In this document: positions 43,104 through 51,096 of the stretch, piece by piece
How the letters are laid out: each line of letters begins with the position of its first letter
How positions within the stretch are numbered: the first letter of the stretch is position 1
The notes under the pieces: model-generated
What the model was told of the DNA's origin: nothing
Database searches by the model: none
Seen by the model: the letters and a program-made list of their open reading frames with translations, nothing else
Assembly (NCBI GenBank): GCA_902761665.1
Contig: CACWLA010000002.1
Location: forward strand, 1-64,000
Reading direction: 5' to 3'
Origin: an uncultured Lachnospiraceae bacterium
GTDB taxonomy: Bacteria > Bacillota > Clostridia > Lachnospirales > Lachnospiraceae
Length of the DNA: 64,000 nucleotides
Program-made: the position numbers and the translations under genes

Positions 43104-45029
43104 ATGAAAAAGTTACTCGCCATCATGCTGACGCTGGTGATGGTCCTCGGACTGGCTGCCTGCGGCGGACAGAAGGAAACGACTCCGGCGCCGACGGAGC
43201 CGCCGAAGACCACGGAAGCGCCCACCGCAGCACCGACTGAGGCGCCGACGGAAGCCACGACGGAACCGGCCCCTGCAGAGCCGACTTATACGTCTCTCGG
43301 CCTGAACATCAAGAACAAGACCGGCGCTGTCATCAACGAGGTCTATATCTATGAAAAAGGCGGCGAAGCAGGCGGCAGCGTAGTGGCTCCCGGCTGGAAA
43401 GACAAGGACGCTGACAAGGAAAACTACGAGAAGAACATCTACATCGTCCGTAAGGCTGACGCGGAATTCGAACTGAAGGTCGTCTTCGAAGACGGCAAGG
43501 AAGTGAAGAAGGACCTCGGCAAGCTGGCGATGTACACCAAGATCTCCATGAAGGACGGTGTTGATCCCGCCGCCTGGGAAGTCGAGATCGAAGACAAGGC
43601 GGAAGACCAGGCTGCGATGGATCTGGTCGTTGCCGTCGGCAGGACCGCCGATAACTTCTATCCCGGCTATGAACTGATCCCGGTCGAATTCAAGAACAAG
43701 ACCGGCAAGAACATCGTGGACGTCCGCTTCTTTGAAGACGGCGGCGACAAGGATGCCTACAGCAACATGATCGACTACCTCTACAACGAGGCCGGCGAGA
43801 AGATGGTGTCCCTGATGCCCGGCAAGGCCAAGGAAGGCGGCATGTACCTGTTCAAGTGCTTCATCCGTCCGCACACCGACAACTACAACATGTACGTGAA
43901 GTTTGACGACGGCACGGACATCACCTATCCGATCGAAGACTGGTTCAAGCCGGACGGCGACGGCCATCTGCCGAACGAGATCTCCCTGAAGAACGCAGAA
44001 GACAAGTACGACATCAAGTTCCAGTATGACGACGGCGATCCTGAGCCGCTGCAGTACCTGGCCGAATCCCTGGAGAAGGGCCTGATCGTCGACCAGTGGT
44101 ACCCCGTCTATGACGGTGCCCCCACTGTTGATGCTGCGCTCGTGGAAGAAGCGAGAGCCGAACTGGCGAAGATCGCGGTGCCCGGCGGCGAAGCCGAAGA
44201 GCCTGCTGAAACCGAAGAAAGCACGGAAGAAGCGGACAGCGAAGTCGACACCTACATCGGCTACGGCCTGAACATCAAGAACAAGACCGGCAAGACCATT
44301 GACGAAGTCTACATCTACCCTGCGGGCGACGATAAGGGCGCGAGCGTGATCGAAGCCGGCTGGAAAGACAAGGATGAAGACAAGGACAACTATGAAAAGA
44401 GCATCTACATCATCCGCAAGGATACCGCTCCTTTCGAAGTGTACGTGGTCTTTGCCGACGGCGAAACGGCGACCTGGAAACTGGACGAGCTGAAGTTCTA
44501 CGACAAGCTGTCCATGAAGAAGGGCACCGACGTCAATGAGTGGGAGCAGGAACCGGAAGACGATGCCGAGATCCTTGCTGAACTTGACAAGCTGGAAGAA
44601 GCTGGCGTCACCTCCGACGGCTGGTATCCGGAAACGGCCGATGCTGAACTGCACGATCTTGCACTGAACATCAAGAACAAGACCGGCAAGACCATCAACG
44701 AAGTGTACATCTATGTCGGCGGCGAAGACGAAGGTAAGAGCGTTGTCGAAGCCGGCTGGAAGGACAAGGACGCCGACAAGGCCAACTACGAGAAATACAT
44801 CTACATCATCCGTCCCGACAAGACCAACATGGAAGTGAAGGTCGTTTTTGAAGACGGCGAAGAAGTGATCTGGCAGGTCGGCACTCTGTACAACTTTGAG
44901 AAACTGTCCATGAAGGACGGCACCGATCCCGCTGCGTGGGAAGCCGAAGAAAACGATGACGCGGAAGATATCGCGAAGATGCAGGCGCTCATTGACAAGG
45001 GCGAAACCACCGACGGCTGGAATCCCTGA
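43104..45029 (+). CDS. Repeat lipoprotein with four related extracellular domains
   Basis: A 641-residue lipoprotein (MKKLLAIMLTLVMVLGLAAC, Cys20) followed by a Thr/Pro/Glu/Ala tether. Three closely similar domains share LNIKNKTG, INEVYIY, AGWKDKD and YEKxIYII (starting near 43302, 44268 and 44664); a fourth, more divergent one (FKNKTGKNIVDVRFF, near 43690) lies between the first two. Each is a compact, acidic beta-rich module of about 130 residues. I do not recognise the family; a ligand-binding or matrix role outside the cell is inferred. The ATG at 43104 has GAGGAGG upstream. High DNA identity between copies three and four shows recent duplication. Confidence 0.75.
   Translation: MKKLLAIMLTLVMVLGLAACGGQKETTPAPTEPPKTTEAPTAAPTEAPTEATTEPAPAEPTYTSLGLNIKNKTGAVINEVYIYEKGGEAGGSVVAPGWKDKDADKENYEKNIYIVRKADAEFELKVVFEDGKEVKKDLGKLAMYTKISMKDGVDPAAWEVEIEDKAEDQAAMDLVVAVGRTADNFYPGYELIPVEFKNKTGKNIVDVRFFEDGGDKDAYSNMIDYLYNEAGEKMVSLMPGKAKEGGMYLFKCFIRPHTDNYNMYVKFDDGTDITYPIEDWFKPDGDGHLPNEISLKNAEDKYDIKFQYDDGDPEPLQYLAESLEKGLIVDQWYPVYDGAPTVDAALVEEARAELAKIAVPGGEAEEPAETEESTEEADSEVDTYIGYGLNIKNKTGKTIDEVYIYPAGDDKGASVIEAGWKDKDEDKDNYEKSIYIIRKDTAPFEVYVVFADGETATWKLDELKFYDKLSMKKGTDVNEWEQEPEDDAEILAELDKLEEAGVTSDGWYPETADAELHDLALNIKNKTGKTINEVYIYVGGEDEGKSVVEAGWKDKDADKANYEKYIYIIRPDKTNMEVKVVFEDGEEVIWQVGTLYNFEKLSMKDGTDPAAWEAEENDDAEDIAKMQALIDKGETTDGWNP
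43302..45029 (+). repeat. Internal domain repeats in the lipoprotein gene
   Basis: The CTGAACATCAAGAACAAGAC block begins at 43302, 44268 and 44664. Copies at 44268 and 44664 are 396 bases (132 codons) apart. Confidence 0.85.
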
Positions 45030-45045
45030 ACCCTGAACTGAACAA

Positions 45046-45133
45046 AGGGACTGACGTCCGGAAAAACGGCACTGACCGTCCCTCCACTCCTTATTGCACA
45101 TAAACGGCCCGGCCGGGGAAAAGCTCCGGCCGG
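45046..45133 (+). promoter_or_regulatory. Two hairpins in the leader before mgtC
   Basis: AGGGAC (45046-45051) can pair with GTCCCT (45078-45083), and a 10-bp GC-rich stem with one wobble pair forms at 45109-45118 with 45124-45133 around an AAAAG loop. Neither has a T run. I do not see the conserved features of an M-box magnesium riboswitch. Confidence 0.45.
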
Positions 45134-45184
45134 ACCTGCCCGGCTGTCTTTCGAGGCCGGACAGACCGGAAAGGAGATACGGAT

Positions 45185-45913
45185 ATGACATTTGCGGGAA
45201 GCCTGCTGAAGCAGTATTCACTTCTGCAGCATCTTGAATTCTTCGCACGGATCATGGCAGCCTGCGTCTGCGGTGCAATCATCGGCTTTGAACGCAGCAA
45301 ACGCTTCAAGGAAGCCGGCATCCGTACGCATATCATCGTGTGCTGCGCAGCAGCAATGGTCATGATCATCTCCAAATACGGCTTTGCCGACCTGATCGGT
45401 CCGAACGGCGAGCATTTAGTCGGAACGAACGGCACGGATCCGGCTCGTCTTGCGGCGCAGATCATCACCGGTGTTTCCTTCCTCGGAGCAGGCATCATTT
45501 TCCGCAACGGCAATACCATCAAAGGCCTTACCACAGCGGCAGGCATCTGGGCAACAGCCGGGATCGGACTGGCCATCGGCAGCGGCATGTATATCCTCGG
45601 GATCCTGACCACTGCTGTCGTGGCGGTGATTCAGATCATCATGCACCGGCATACGATCGGCGGTGACTCGACGACGTTAAGCAGGATGCGCTGCACGACG
45701 TCTGAGCCGAAGGTTTTCCGAAAACAGTTGGATGAGTATCTGGAGGCAAACGGGATCCAGATCACGGATGTCAAGATCGAGCGCAACGAGAACGGGAGCA
45801 CGACATATGAATTGGAACTGCGGATCGGCCGAGAAATGACGATCAGCGACGTGACCGGTTTTCTGGAAGCCATGGACGGTGTACAGAAGATCAGTTTCGA
45901 AATGGAAGGCTGA
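45185..45913 (+). CDS. MgtC/SapB-family membrane protein
   Basis: A 242-residue protein. The N-terminal half has four or five helices with the MgtC patterns CVCGAIIGFERS, GIRTHIIVCCAAA, GVSFLGAGII and TIKGLTTAAGIWATAGIG; the C-terminal part (about 165-242) is a soluble ACT-like domain. MgtC proteins are tied to magnesium limitation, acid stress and control of ATP synthase or phosphate uptake, rather than to transport as such. GGAAAGGAG precedes the ATG. A bidirectional terminator follows. Confidence 0.92.
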   Translation: MTFAGSLLKQYSLLQHLEFFARIMAACVCGAIIGFERSKRFKEAGIRTHIIVCCAAAMVMIISKYGFADLIGPNGEHLVGTNGTDPARLAAQIITGVSFLGAGIIFRNGNTIKGLTTAAGIWATAGIGLAIGSGMYILGILTTAVVAVIQIIMHRHTIGGDSTTLSRMRCTTSEPKVFRKQLDEYLEANGIQITDVKIERNENGSTTYELELRIGREMTISDVTGFLEAMDGVQKISFEMEG

Positions 45914-45927
45914 ATTGCAGCCTGACG

Positions 45928-45968
45928 AAAAGAGGAGGCATTCCGCGAAGGGACCCCTCCTCTTTTTT
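45928..45968. terminator. Bidirectional terminator between mgtC and pfkB-type gene
   Basis: An 11-bp stem (45928-45938 with 45956-45966) with six T on the right and AAAA on the left, so it can stop transcripts from both sides. Confidence 0.9.
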
Positions 45969-45979
45969 CGTGCCGCAGG

Positions 45980-46858
45980 TCAGCGGTAAAATTCCCGGAT
46001 ATAGTTCTCGACGTCCTCCCGCGTTCCCGTGAAGGGACCGGGCGTCTCCATCTTCAGGGAAACGAGCGCGGCGGCAAATTCCAGGGCTTCGGGAATGCTC
46101 CGGTGAAGCCGCTCCCCGAGGTAGCCGGCGAAGGTCGTATCGCCTCTGCCGGTGCGGCCGGAGAGGTTGCGGGCTCTCAGCGGCGCGCGGTAAATGCGTT
46201 CGCCGTCGCAGACGATGGCTTCGGTGTTGTGGGTGATCAGGACTTCCTTCGCGCCCCATTCGCAGAGCATGAAGGCGGCTTTTTCACGGTCGTCGGTCCC
46301 GGTCAGGACCTCGGCTTCGGCGGCGTCGGTCTTCAGGTAGCGGATGAGCGGCAGGTATTCCTTCTTTTCCGGCCAGTCGCGAAGTTCCAGAGATCCGTCT
46401 TCGTTTCGGCAGCGCAGGACGGCCTGCACGTCGAGCGCCGCATCGCCGAGGGCGGCGCAGGCTTTGATCATGTCCGGACCGATGTCGCCGGCGACCAGCC
46501 CGGCCAGGTGGTAGATGCGGGCTTTCTCTTCAGGGATGTCTTCGGGCCGGTAAGGTTCGATCATTCGCGTACAGAGGCAGCGCCTGCGTTCACGGTCGGC
46601 GGTGAAATAGGTGTTTTCCATCTCCGTACATGAGGCGGAGGTGACGGAGAAGATCTTCTCAACTTTGCTTTCCCGGAAGACCTCGAAGGGATCGACAAGA
46701 GCCGGATTGCCTTTGGGGACGACGGCAACGCGGTACCCCAGCGCCGCAGCGGCATGGCCGGAGAAGGTCACGGCGCCGCCTGCGCGGAATTCTTCACGTC
46801 CGTCCCAGTCGATGTTGTGGTCGCGGGTGATCTGCCCGATGATCATGATGTCATACAT
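45980..46858 (-). CDS. PfkB-family carbohydrate kinase, substrate unknown (inositol kinase candidate)
   Basis: A 292-residue ribokinase-fold kinase. The early GG motif is RAGGAVTFSGHAAAALG (25-41), and the anion hole with catalytic base is SGRTGRGDTTFAGYL (D240); GRGD replaces the commoner GAGD. The ATG at 46858 is preferred, with GAGG in front and overlapping the PHP gene end by 8 bases. It is the third gene of the lacI-PHP-pfkB operon divergent from the Iol-type operon. The short N-terminal part resembles archaeal/plant-type myo-inositol kinases more than IolC, but this is a weak impression; ribose, nucleosides or a keto-deoxy sugar acid remain possible. Confidence 0.82.
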   Translation of the reverse strand: MYDIMIIGQITRDHNIDWDGREEFRAGGAVTFSGHAAAALGYRVAVVPKGNPALVDPFEVFRESKVEKIFSVTSASCTEMENTYFTADRERRRCLCTRMIEPYRPEDIPEEKARIYHLAGLVAGDIGPDMIKACAALGDAALDVQAVLRCRNEDGSLELRDWPEKKEYLPLIRYLKTDAAEAEVLTGTDDREKAAFMLCEWGAKEVLITHNTEAIVCDGERIYRAPLRARNLSGRTGRGDTTFAGYLGERLHRSIPEALEFAAALVSLKMETPGPFTGTREDVENYIREFYR

Positions 46859-47561
46859 GCGGAATTGCCTCACATTCTTTCAGGATATCTTCGTACTCTG
46901 GACACCAGAGCGTATAATTACCGGATTCGATCAGAGCTTTCATTTCATAAGAATCGCGCACGCGCCGGGCGGTCAGGATGGCCGAGCGGCCTTCGTCCCC
47001 TTTCCTGTGGGCGTCCGAACCGACGGTCCGGTACAGCCCGGGATGCGCCTTTGCCAGGGCAAGCGCGAGATGATTGCGGCTGTCGTGGCGCGGGTTGCAG
47101 TTTGCGACTTCCAGGCCATGCACGCAGTCGTAGTAGACCGTATCGCAGTTCCGGTAGGGGTGCGCGTGGATGATCAGGACCTCATCCTTGAAACGGTCGA
47201 AAAAGGACTGATGATCCATGCGGGTGACGAAGGGGTGCTCATAGATCCATTTTTCGTCGATGCCGTAGATCAGATAGTCGCTGTCGTTCTCGGGAAAACG
47301 CAGCTCAGCGCCGAAAATGACATCCATGCCGAGACGGTCCCCTTCCGCCTTCGCAAGCCGCCATCCGTAAAGATAGCGGTCGATGCAGGCCTTCCAGTCA
47401 TCATGGCAGTCCATCAGGGAGGTGTACTGCTCGTGCAGGTGGTCGGTCACGCAAAGGCCCTGATAGCCCAGCTCGTGATATTTCCTGACCTGGTCCGCCG
47501 CGCGGACATGCCCGCAGCGGCTGGTCTCCATGGTATGCAGATGCAGTTCGTATTTGTACAT
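46851..47561 (-). CDS. PHP-domain phosphoesterase
   Basis: A 236-residue PHP protein. HLHTMETSRCGH (7-18), VTDHLHEQ (38-45), FGAELRF (83-89), IIHAHPYR (129-136) and VGSDAHRKGD (179-188) supply the metal-binding His, Asp and Glu residues. The family hydrolyses phosphate esters, often of small metabolites. It lies between lacI and the PfkB kinase in one operon, with overlapping or short junctions, so it probably acts on the same pathway. GGAG precedes the start. Confidence 0.85.
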   Translation of the reverse strand: MYKYELHLHTMETSRCGHVRAADQVRKYHELGYQGLCVTDHLHEQYTSLMDCHDDWKACIDRYLYGWRLAKAEGDRLGMDVIFGAELRFPENDSDYLIYGIDEKWIYEHPFVTRMDHQSFFDRFKDEVLIIHAHPYRNCDTVYYDCVHGLEVANCNPRHDSRNHLALALAKAHPGLYRTVGSDAHRKGDEGRSAILTARRVRDSYEMKALIESGNYTLWCPEYEDILKECEAIPHV

Positions 47562-47574
47562 GCGTTTCTCCGTT

Positions 47575-48585
47575 TCATGCCCTGACCGACCGGCAGGACT
47601 TGCGTTCGATCAGGGAAGGCGGCAGGATCAGATTGGTCCGTTCGGCTTCGGGATCACGGATATGGTCGAGCAGCATGTCTACCGCGGAGGTGGCCATCTG
47701 CTGCGTGGGCTGGTTGATCGTGGTCAGGTCGATCTCGGGCAGGGCTGAGAAGGAAATGTTGTCGAAACCCATCAGGGAAACGTCTTTCGGGATGCGGATA
47801 CCTGCTTCGTAGGCGGCCTGCTTGACGCCGATCGCCAGCATGTCCGCGGAGCAGAGGATGGCAGTTTCCTGGTGCGGCCGGGAGAAATACTCGCCTGCGA
47901 GTGCGTAACCGACTTCGCGGGAACTTCGGGAATAAGTGCTGCGCAGAACGTGAGGTGTCATCCCCAGTTTTTCGCAGGAGGACAGATACCCGTCCAGCCG
48001 GAGTTCGTGCGTCTTCGAGTCAGAGCGGGCGCCGAAATACAGGATGTCGCGGTGGCCCAGAGAGAAGAGATATTCCGTTGCGATCTGCATGCCGCGGTAG
48101 TTGTCCACGGAGACATAATTCTCCGGATAATCCTGCATGTTCTCGCTGATGAAGACCGTGGGGACCTGTTTCGTCAGCGCGCTCAGGGACTCGTACGGTT
48201 CATGGCCGACGGGGATCATGATCACGCCGTCCACCTGCCGGCCGATGAGGAGGGAGAAGACCTCCAGCTCCAGATCGTGGTCGTAGGAGGAATTGCAGGC
48301 CATCAGGTTGTAGCCGCGGTTGCGGGCATAGATCTCCAGGTCGGCCGTCAGCTCACTCATGAACGGGTTGTTCAGGCTGGGCACGATCAGGCCGAGGATG
48401 TTCGTACAGCGCTTGACCATCGAACGGGCGATGGAATTCGGCGTATAGCCCATCTCCTTGCAGATCTTGAGGATGCGGCGGCGGGTCTCTTCGCTGATCT
48501 CGGGACTGCCGGAAACGGCACGCGAGACCGTGGCGTAGGAGACGCCGGCGACTTTTGCGACGTCTTTCAGGGTAACGGAAGCCAT
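47575..48585 (-). CDS. LacI-family regulator of the inositol-type regulon
   Basis: A 336-residue regulator: helix-turn-helix TLKDVAKVAGVSYATVSRAV at the N-terminus, hinge helix PNSIARSMV, and a sugar-binding-protein-like effector domain ending with QPTQQMATSAVDMLLDHI. The ATG at 48585 (GGAG upstream) is preferred to one three codons earlier. Its own promoter carries TAAACGTTTA, and the two plus-strand promoters at 36.1 and 48.7 kb carry ACGTAAACGTTTGCGT. This supports one regulon of three operons: importer, catabolic operon, and its own operon with PHP protein and kinase. Confidence 0.93.
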   Translation of the reverse strand: MASVTLKDVAKVAGVSYATVSRAVSGSPEISEETRRRILKICKEMGYTPNSIARSMVKRCTNILGLIVPSLNNPFMSELTADLEIYARNRGYNLMACNSSYDHDLELEVFSLLIGRQVDGVIMIPVGHEPYESLSALTKQVPTVFISENMQDYPENYVSVDNYRGMQIATEYLFSLGHRDILYFGARSDSKTHELRLDGYLSSCEKLGMTPHVLRSTYSRSSREVGYALAGEYFSRPHQETAILCSADMLAIGVKQAAYEAGIRIPKDVSLMGFDNISFSALPEIDLTTINQPTQQMATSAVDMLLDHIRDPEAERTNLILPPSLIERKSCRSVRA

Positions 48586-48630
48586 GAAACACACTCCGAA
48601 AGGGTAAAATTCGTTGAAATTACAATACTG

Positions 48631-48640
48631 TAAACGTTTA
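48631..48640 (-). promoter_or_regulatory. LacI operator core at the lacI-PHP-pfkB promoter
   Basis: TAAACGTTTA is a perfect 10-bp palindrome with the same AAACGTTT centre as the 16-bp operators at 36097 and 48755. It begins 4 bases after the minus-strand -10 box. The outer positions differ, so binding may be weaker. Confidence 0.75.
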
Positions 48641-48644
48641 AGTT

Positions 48645-48673
48645 ATTTTACGACAGATAAGCGGGAATGTCAA
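48645..48673 (-). promoter_or_regulatory. Promoter of the lacI-PHP-pfkB operon
   Basis: On the minus strand, TTGACA (48668-48673), 17-base spacer, TAAAAT (48645-48650). Confidence 0.88.
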
Positions 48674-48718
48674 CGCGCCGCGGGCGGAAAAAGATCATTT
48701 TCATCCTGAATTTCCGCA

Positions 48719-48747
48719 TTGACAAACGGAAATTACCATATTATAAT
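48719..48747 (+). promoter_or_regulatory. Promoter of the 12-gene inositol-type operon
   Basis: TTGACA (48719-48724), 17-base spacer, TATAAT (48742-48747). A near-consensus promoter that must be strongly repressed when the operator behind it is occupied. Confidence 0.93.
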
Positions 48748-48754
48748 ACAAATA

Positions 48755-48770
48755 ACGTAAACGTTTGCGT
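48755..48770 (+). promoter_or_regulatory. LacI operator of the 12-gene operon
   Basis: ACGTAAACGTTTGCGT, identical to the site at 36097-36112 and 7 bases behind the -10 box. Confidence 0.9.
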
Positions 48771-48797
48771 AAAACAAGCGACAGGACGGGACGGAAA

Positions 48798-49577
48798 ATG
48801 ATTAAGGCACTGCTGTTTGATCTGGGCGGAACGCTCCATACGGTGGAACATTCACGAAAGTCACGCCTCGATTTCTGCGCCCATCTGCTCCGGATCCTGG
48901 AAGAACACGGGATCTTTCTGGATACCGACGCGGAAAAACTGAACGGGATCCTTGCGGTAAACGGCGAAGAATATAAGCACTGGAGCGAGAAGTCGCTGCG
49001 GGAACTGCCCCAGCCCGAGATCTGGAGCCGCTGGTATCTCAGGGAGTTCGGCCTCGCGCCGGAGACCCTCGCACCCTTTGCCGAGGAACTGAGTTTTTAC
49101 TATGACCGGGAGCGTGTGGTCAATACGCCGCGGCCGCGGCTCAGGGAAACGCTGCTTACTCTGCACGGCATGGGCATCCGCATGGGCGTCGTTTCCAACA
49201 TCATTTCGACCACGCTCGTACCGTACGTCCTTGCGGAATACGGTATCGACGGCCTCATGGAATGCGTGGTCATGTCGAGCAGTACCGGCATCCGCAAGCC
49301 TGATCCGCGCATCTTTGAGACCGCGATGCAGGAGATGGGCATCACCGCGCCGGAGACCGGCTATGTCGGCGATACGATCTCGCGTGACGTGCTGGGCGCA
49401 GCGAATGCGGGGCTGGGACTGAACATCCGCATCGATAACCCGTCCATCGCCCACCGCGATGCGGCGTTTCTGGGAAGACCGGACGCGCCGAAAGCGGATT
49501 TTGTCATTCACGAACTAGACGAGCTGCCCGCCATCATCCGAAAGGTCAACGGACAGCTGCCGCACATAAAGGAATAA
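48798..49577 (+). CDS. HAD-superfamily protein with DLGGT motif, first of four in tandem
   Basis: A 259-residue HAD protein opening the operon. Motif I is LLFDLGGTLH (D8 present, Asp+2 replaced by G10). Motif II Ser in VVSNII, motif III Lys in IRKPDPR, motif IV YVGDTISRD are intact; the cap is inserted between motifs I and II. I prefer the ATG at 48798, which restores the usual family start; its ribosome site (ACGGAAA) is weak. It resembles the HAD protein of the co-regulated transporter operon at 36141. Substrate unknown. The missing Asp argues against a standard phosphatase mechanism. Confidence 0.83.
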   Translation: MIKALLFDLGGTLHTVEHSRKSRLDFCAHLLRILEEHGIFLDTDAEKLNGILAVNGEEYKHWSEKSLRELPQPEIWSRWYLREFGLAPETLAPFAEELSFYYDRERVVNTPRPRLRETLLTLHGMGIRMGVVSNIISTTLVPYVLAEYGIDGLMECVVMSSSTGIRKPDPRIFETAMQEMGITAPETGYVGDTISRDVLGAANAGLGLNIRIDNPSIAHRDAAFLGRPDAPKADFVIHELDELPAIIRKVNGQLPHIKE

Positions 49578-49598
49578 CACAGAAAAGGAGCCAGGAAC

Positions 49599-50321
49599 AT
49601 GACAGACACCATCTTCTTTGACGTAGGCAATACGCTGCGCATCGTCATCCCCGATAAGGAATTCTCCGACGCCGCAGAGGCGGAACTGATGCGGCTGGTC
49701 GGCGCGACCGAACCGAAGGAAGTGTTTTTCGAAAAGCTGGAAGCCAACTGGAAGAAATACCGCAAGGAAGCCAAGAAGACCTGGATCGACGCGGGCGAGA
49801 TGGAACTGTGGAACCAGCACCTGCTGCCGGATTACGATCCCGAACTGGTCTGCAGGCATGCAGGACGCCTCACGAGGCTGTGGCGTGACCATGACGGCCG
49901 CCGCGTTCCCCGCGAAGACGTGAAGGATACCATCATCGAGCTGGACCGCCGCGGCTATACCCTGGGTATCATCGCCAATACCATCACGGAGACCGAGATC
50001 CCCGACTGGATGGTCACTGACGGCGTAGCTCATTATTTCAAGGCTGTCATCCTCTCCTCGAAGGTCCGCATCCGCAAGCCCGATCCGGCTATCTACCATC
50101 TGGCCTGCCGCGCCATCGGCAAGAAGGAAGAAAACTGCGCCTACGTAGGCGACAACCCCATCCGCGACGTGCAGGGGACCCGCGACGCCGGTTTCGCACT
50201 GATGATCCGCATCGACGAGCCGGACACGATCGCGAAGGAACCGCAGGAGATCACCCTGCATCCGGACTATACGATCACCAGGATATCCGAGCTGCTGGAC
50301 ATCTTCCCGCCGCTTAAGTGA
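49599..50321 (+). CDS. HAD-superfamily protein with DVGNT motif and altered motif II
   Basis: A 240-residue HAD protein, 21 bases after the first. Motif I reads FFDVGNTLR: D8 kept, Asp+2 is G10. Motif II, normally Ser or Thr, is Ala here (GIIANTI). Motif III (RIRKPDPAI) and motif IV (AYVGDNPIRD) are intact. Loss of both the acid/base Asp and the motif II hydroxyl suggests that it may be catalytically weak, act on another bond type, or serve as a partner or ligand-binding subunit of its neighbours. AAAAGGAG precedes the ATG. Confidence 0.82.
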   Translation: MTDTIFFDVGNTLRIVIPDKEFSDAAEAELMRLVGATEPKEVFFEKLEANWKKYRKEAKKTWIDAGEMELWNQHLLPDYDPELVCRHAGRLTRLWRDHDGRRVPREDVKDTIIELDRRGYTLGIIANTITETEIPDWMVTDGVAHYFKAVILSSKVRIRKPDPAIYHLACRAIGKKEENCAYVGDNPIRDVQGTRDAGFALMIRIDEPDTIAKEPQEITLHPDYTITRISELLDIFPPLK

Positions 50322-50333
50322 AAGAAGGACGAC

Positions 50334-51095
50334 ATGGAAAGAGAATTTGATGCGATTTTCTACGATCTGGGCGGCACGCTCCGCCTGGTCGAACGGGATG
50401 CAGCCTTTGAGGCCGAAGCCCGCCGCAAGATCGCCGAGATGTGCGGCGAGAAGGGCGATCCCGACGAGTTCTGCAAGTTTCTGGACTACCGCTATGCGGG
50501 CTACCGCAAATGGTGCTTCGAGACCATGAAGGAAGCGCCCGAAGAGGAACTGTGGACCAAATGGCTCACGCCCGAATACGACCGCGAACTCATCAAAAAG
50601 AACGCGATCGAGCTGACCATCGAATACCGCAACAAGGACGGACGCAGAGTGGTCGCTCCGAACGGCGCGCAGTCCATCAAGGACCTGTACGCGAACGGCT
50701 ACAAGCTCGGCATCATCAGCAACCTGGTCACCTCGCAGGAGATCCCGCGCTGGCTGAAAGCGGACGGCCTGGAGAAATACTTCGGCGCCGTGCTCCTTTC
50801 CTGCGTCGAAGGCATCCGCAAGCCCGATCCGGCCATTTCCAACAAGGCCTGCGACCTCCTGGGCGTAAAACCCGAGCGCTGCGTCTACATCGGCGACAAC
50901 TTAAAGCGCGACGTCGAAGGCACGCGCCTTGCGGGCTACGGCATGTTCATCCTCTATACCACGCCGGAGAAACTGGCGAAGGAAACGATTACCGACGAGA
51001 ACCGGCCTGACGCCGTCATCTTCGATTTCAATGAGCTGAAGGAGATCTTCCCGGCAGCGCCGCACGTGGCCTGGGACAAGATAAGGAGAGTCTGA
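50334..51095 (+). CDS. HAD-superfamily protein with DLGGT motif, third in tandem
   Basis: A 253-residue HAD protein. Motif I is IFYDLGGTLR (D11 kept, Asp+2 is G13), motif II GIISNLV, motif III IRKPDPAI, motif IV YIGDNLKRD. Its cap region, with Y-R-K-W and WTKWLTPEYDRE segments, is close to that of the next gene, so the two are recent paralogs. It lies 12 bases after the second HAD gene and one base before the fourth. The last 20 residues (FNELKEIFPAAPHVAWDKI) extend beyond the HAD core. Confidence 0.82.
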   Translation: MEREFDAIFYDLGGTLRLVERDAAFEAEARRKIAEMCGEKGDPDEFCKFLDYRYAGYRKWCFETMKEAPEEELWTKWLTPEYDRELIKKNAIELTIEYRNKDGRRVVAPNGAQSIKDLYANGYKLGIISNLVTSQEIPRWLKADGLEKYFGAVLLSCVEGIRKPDPAISNKACDLLGVKPERCVYIGDNLKRDVEGTRLAGYGMFILYTTPEKLAKETITDENRPDAVIFDFNELKEIFPAAPHVAWDKIRRV

Positions 51096-51096
51096 G

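Noticed and set aside
45030..45184. M-box magnesium riboswitch before mgtC
   Set aside because: Hairpins exist, but the conserved M-box sequence blocks and a terminator are not visible.
43113..45248. A 711-codon minus-strand frame opposite the repeat lipoprotein
   Set aside because: Produced by the biased codons of the repeat gene; low-complexity, no start signal.
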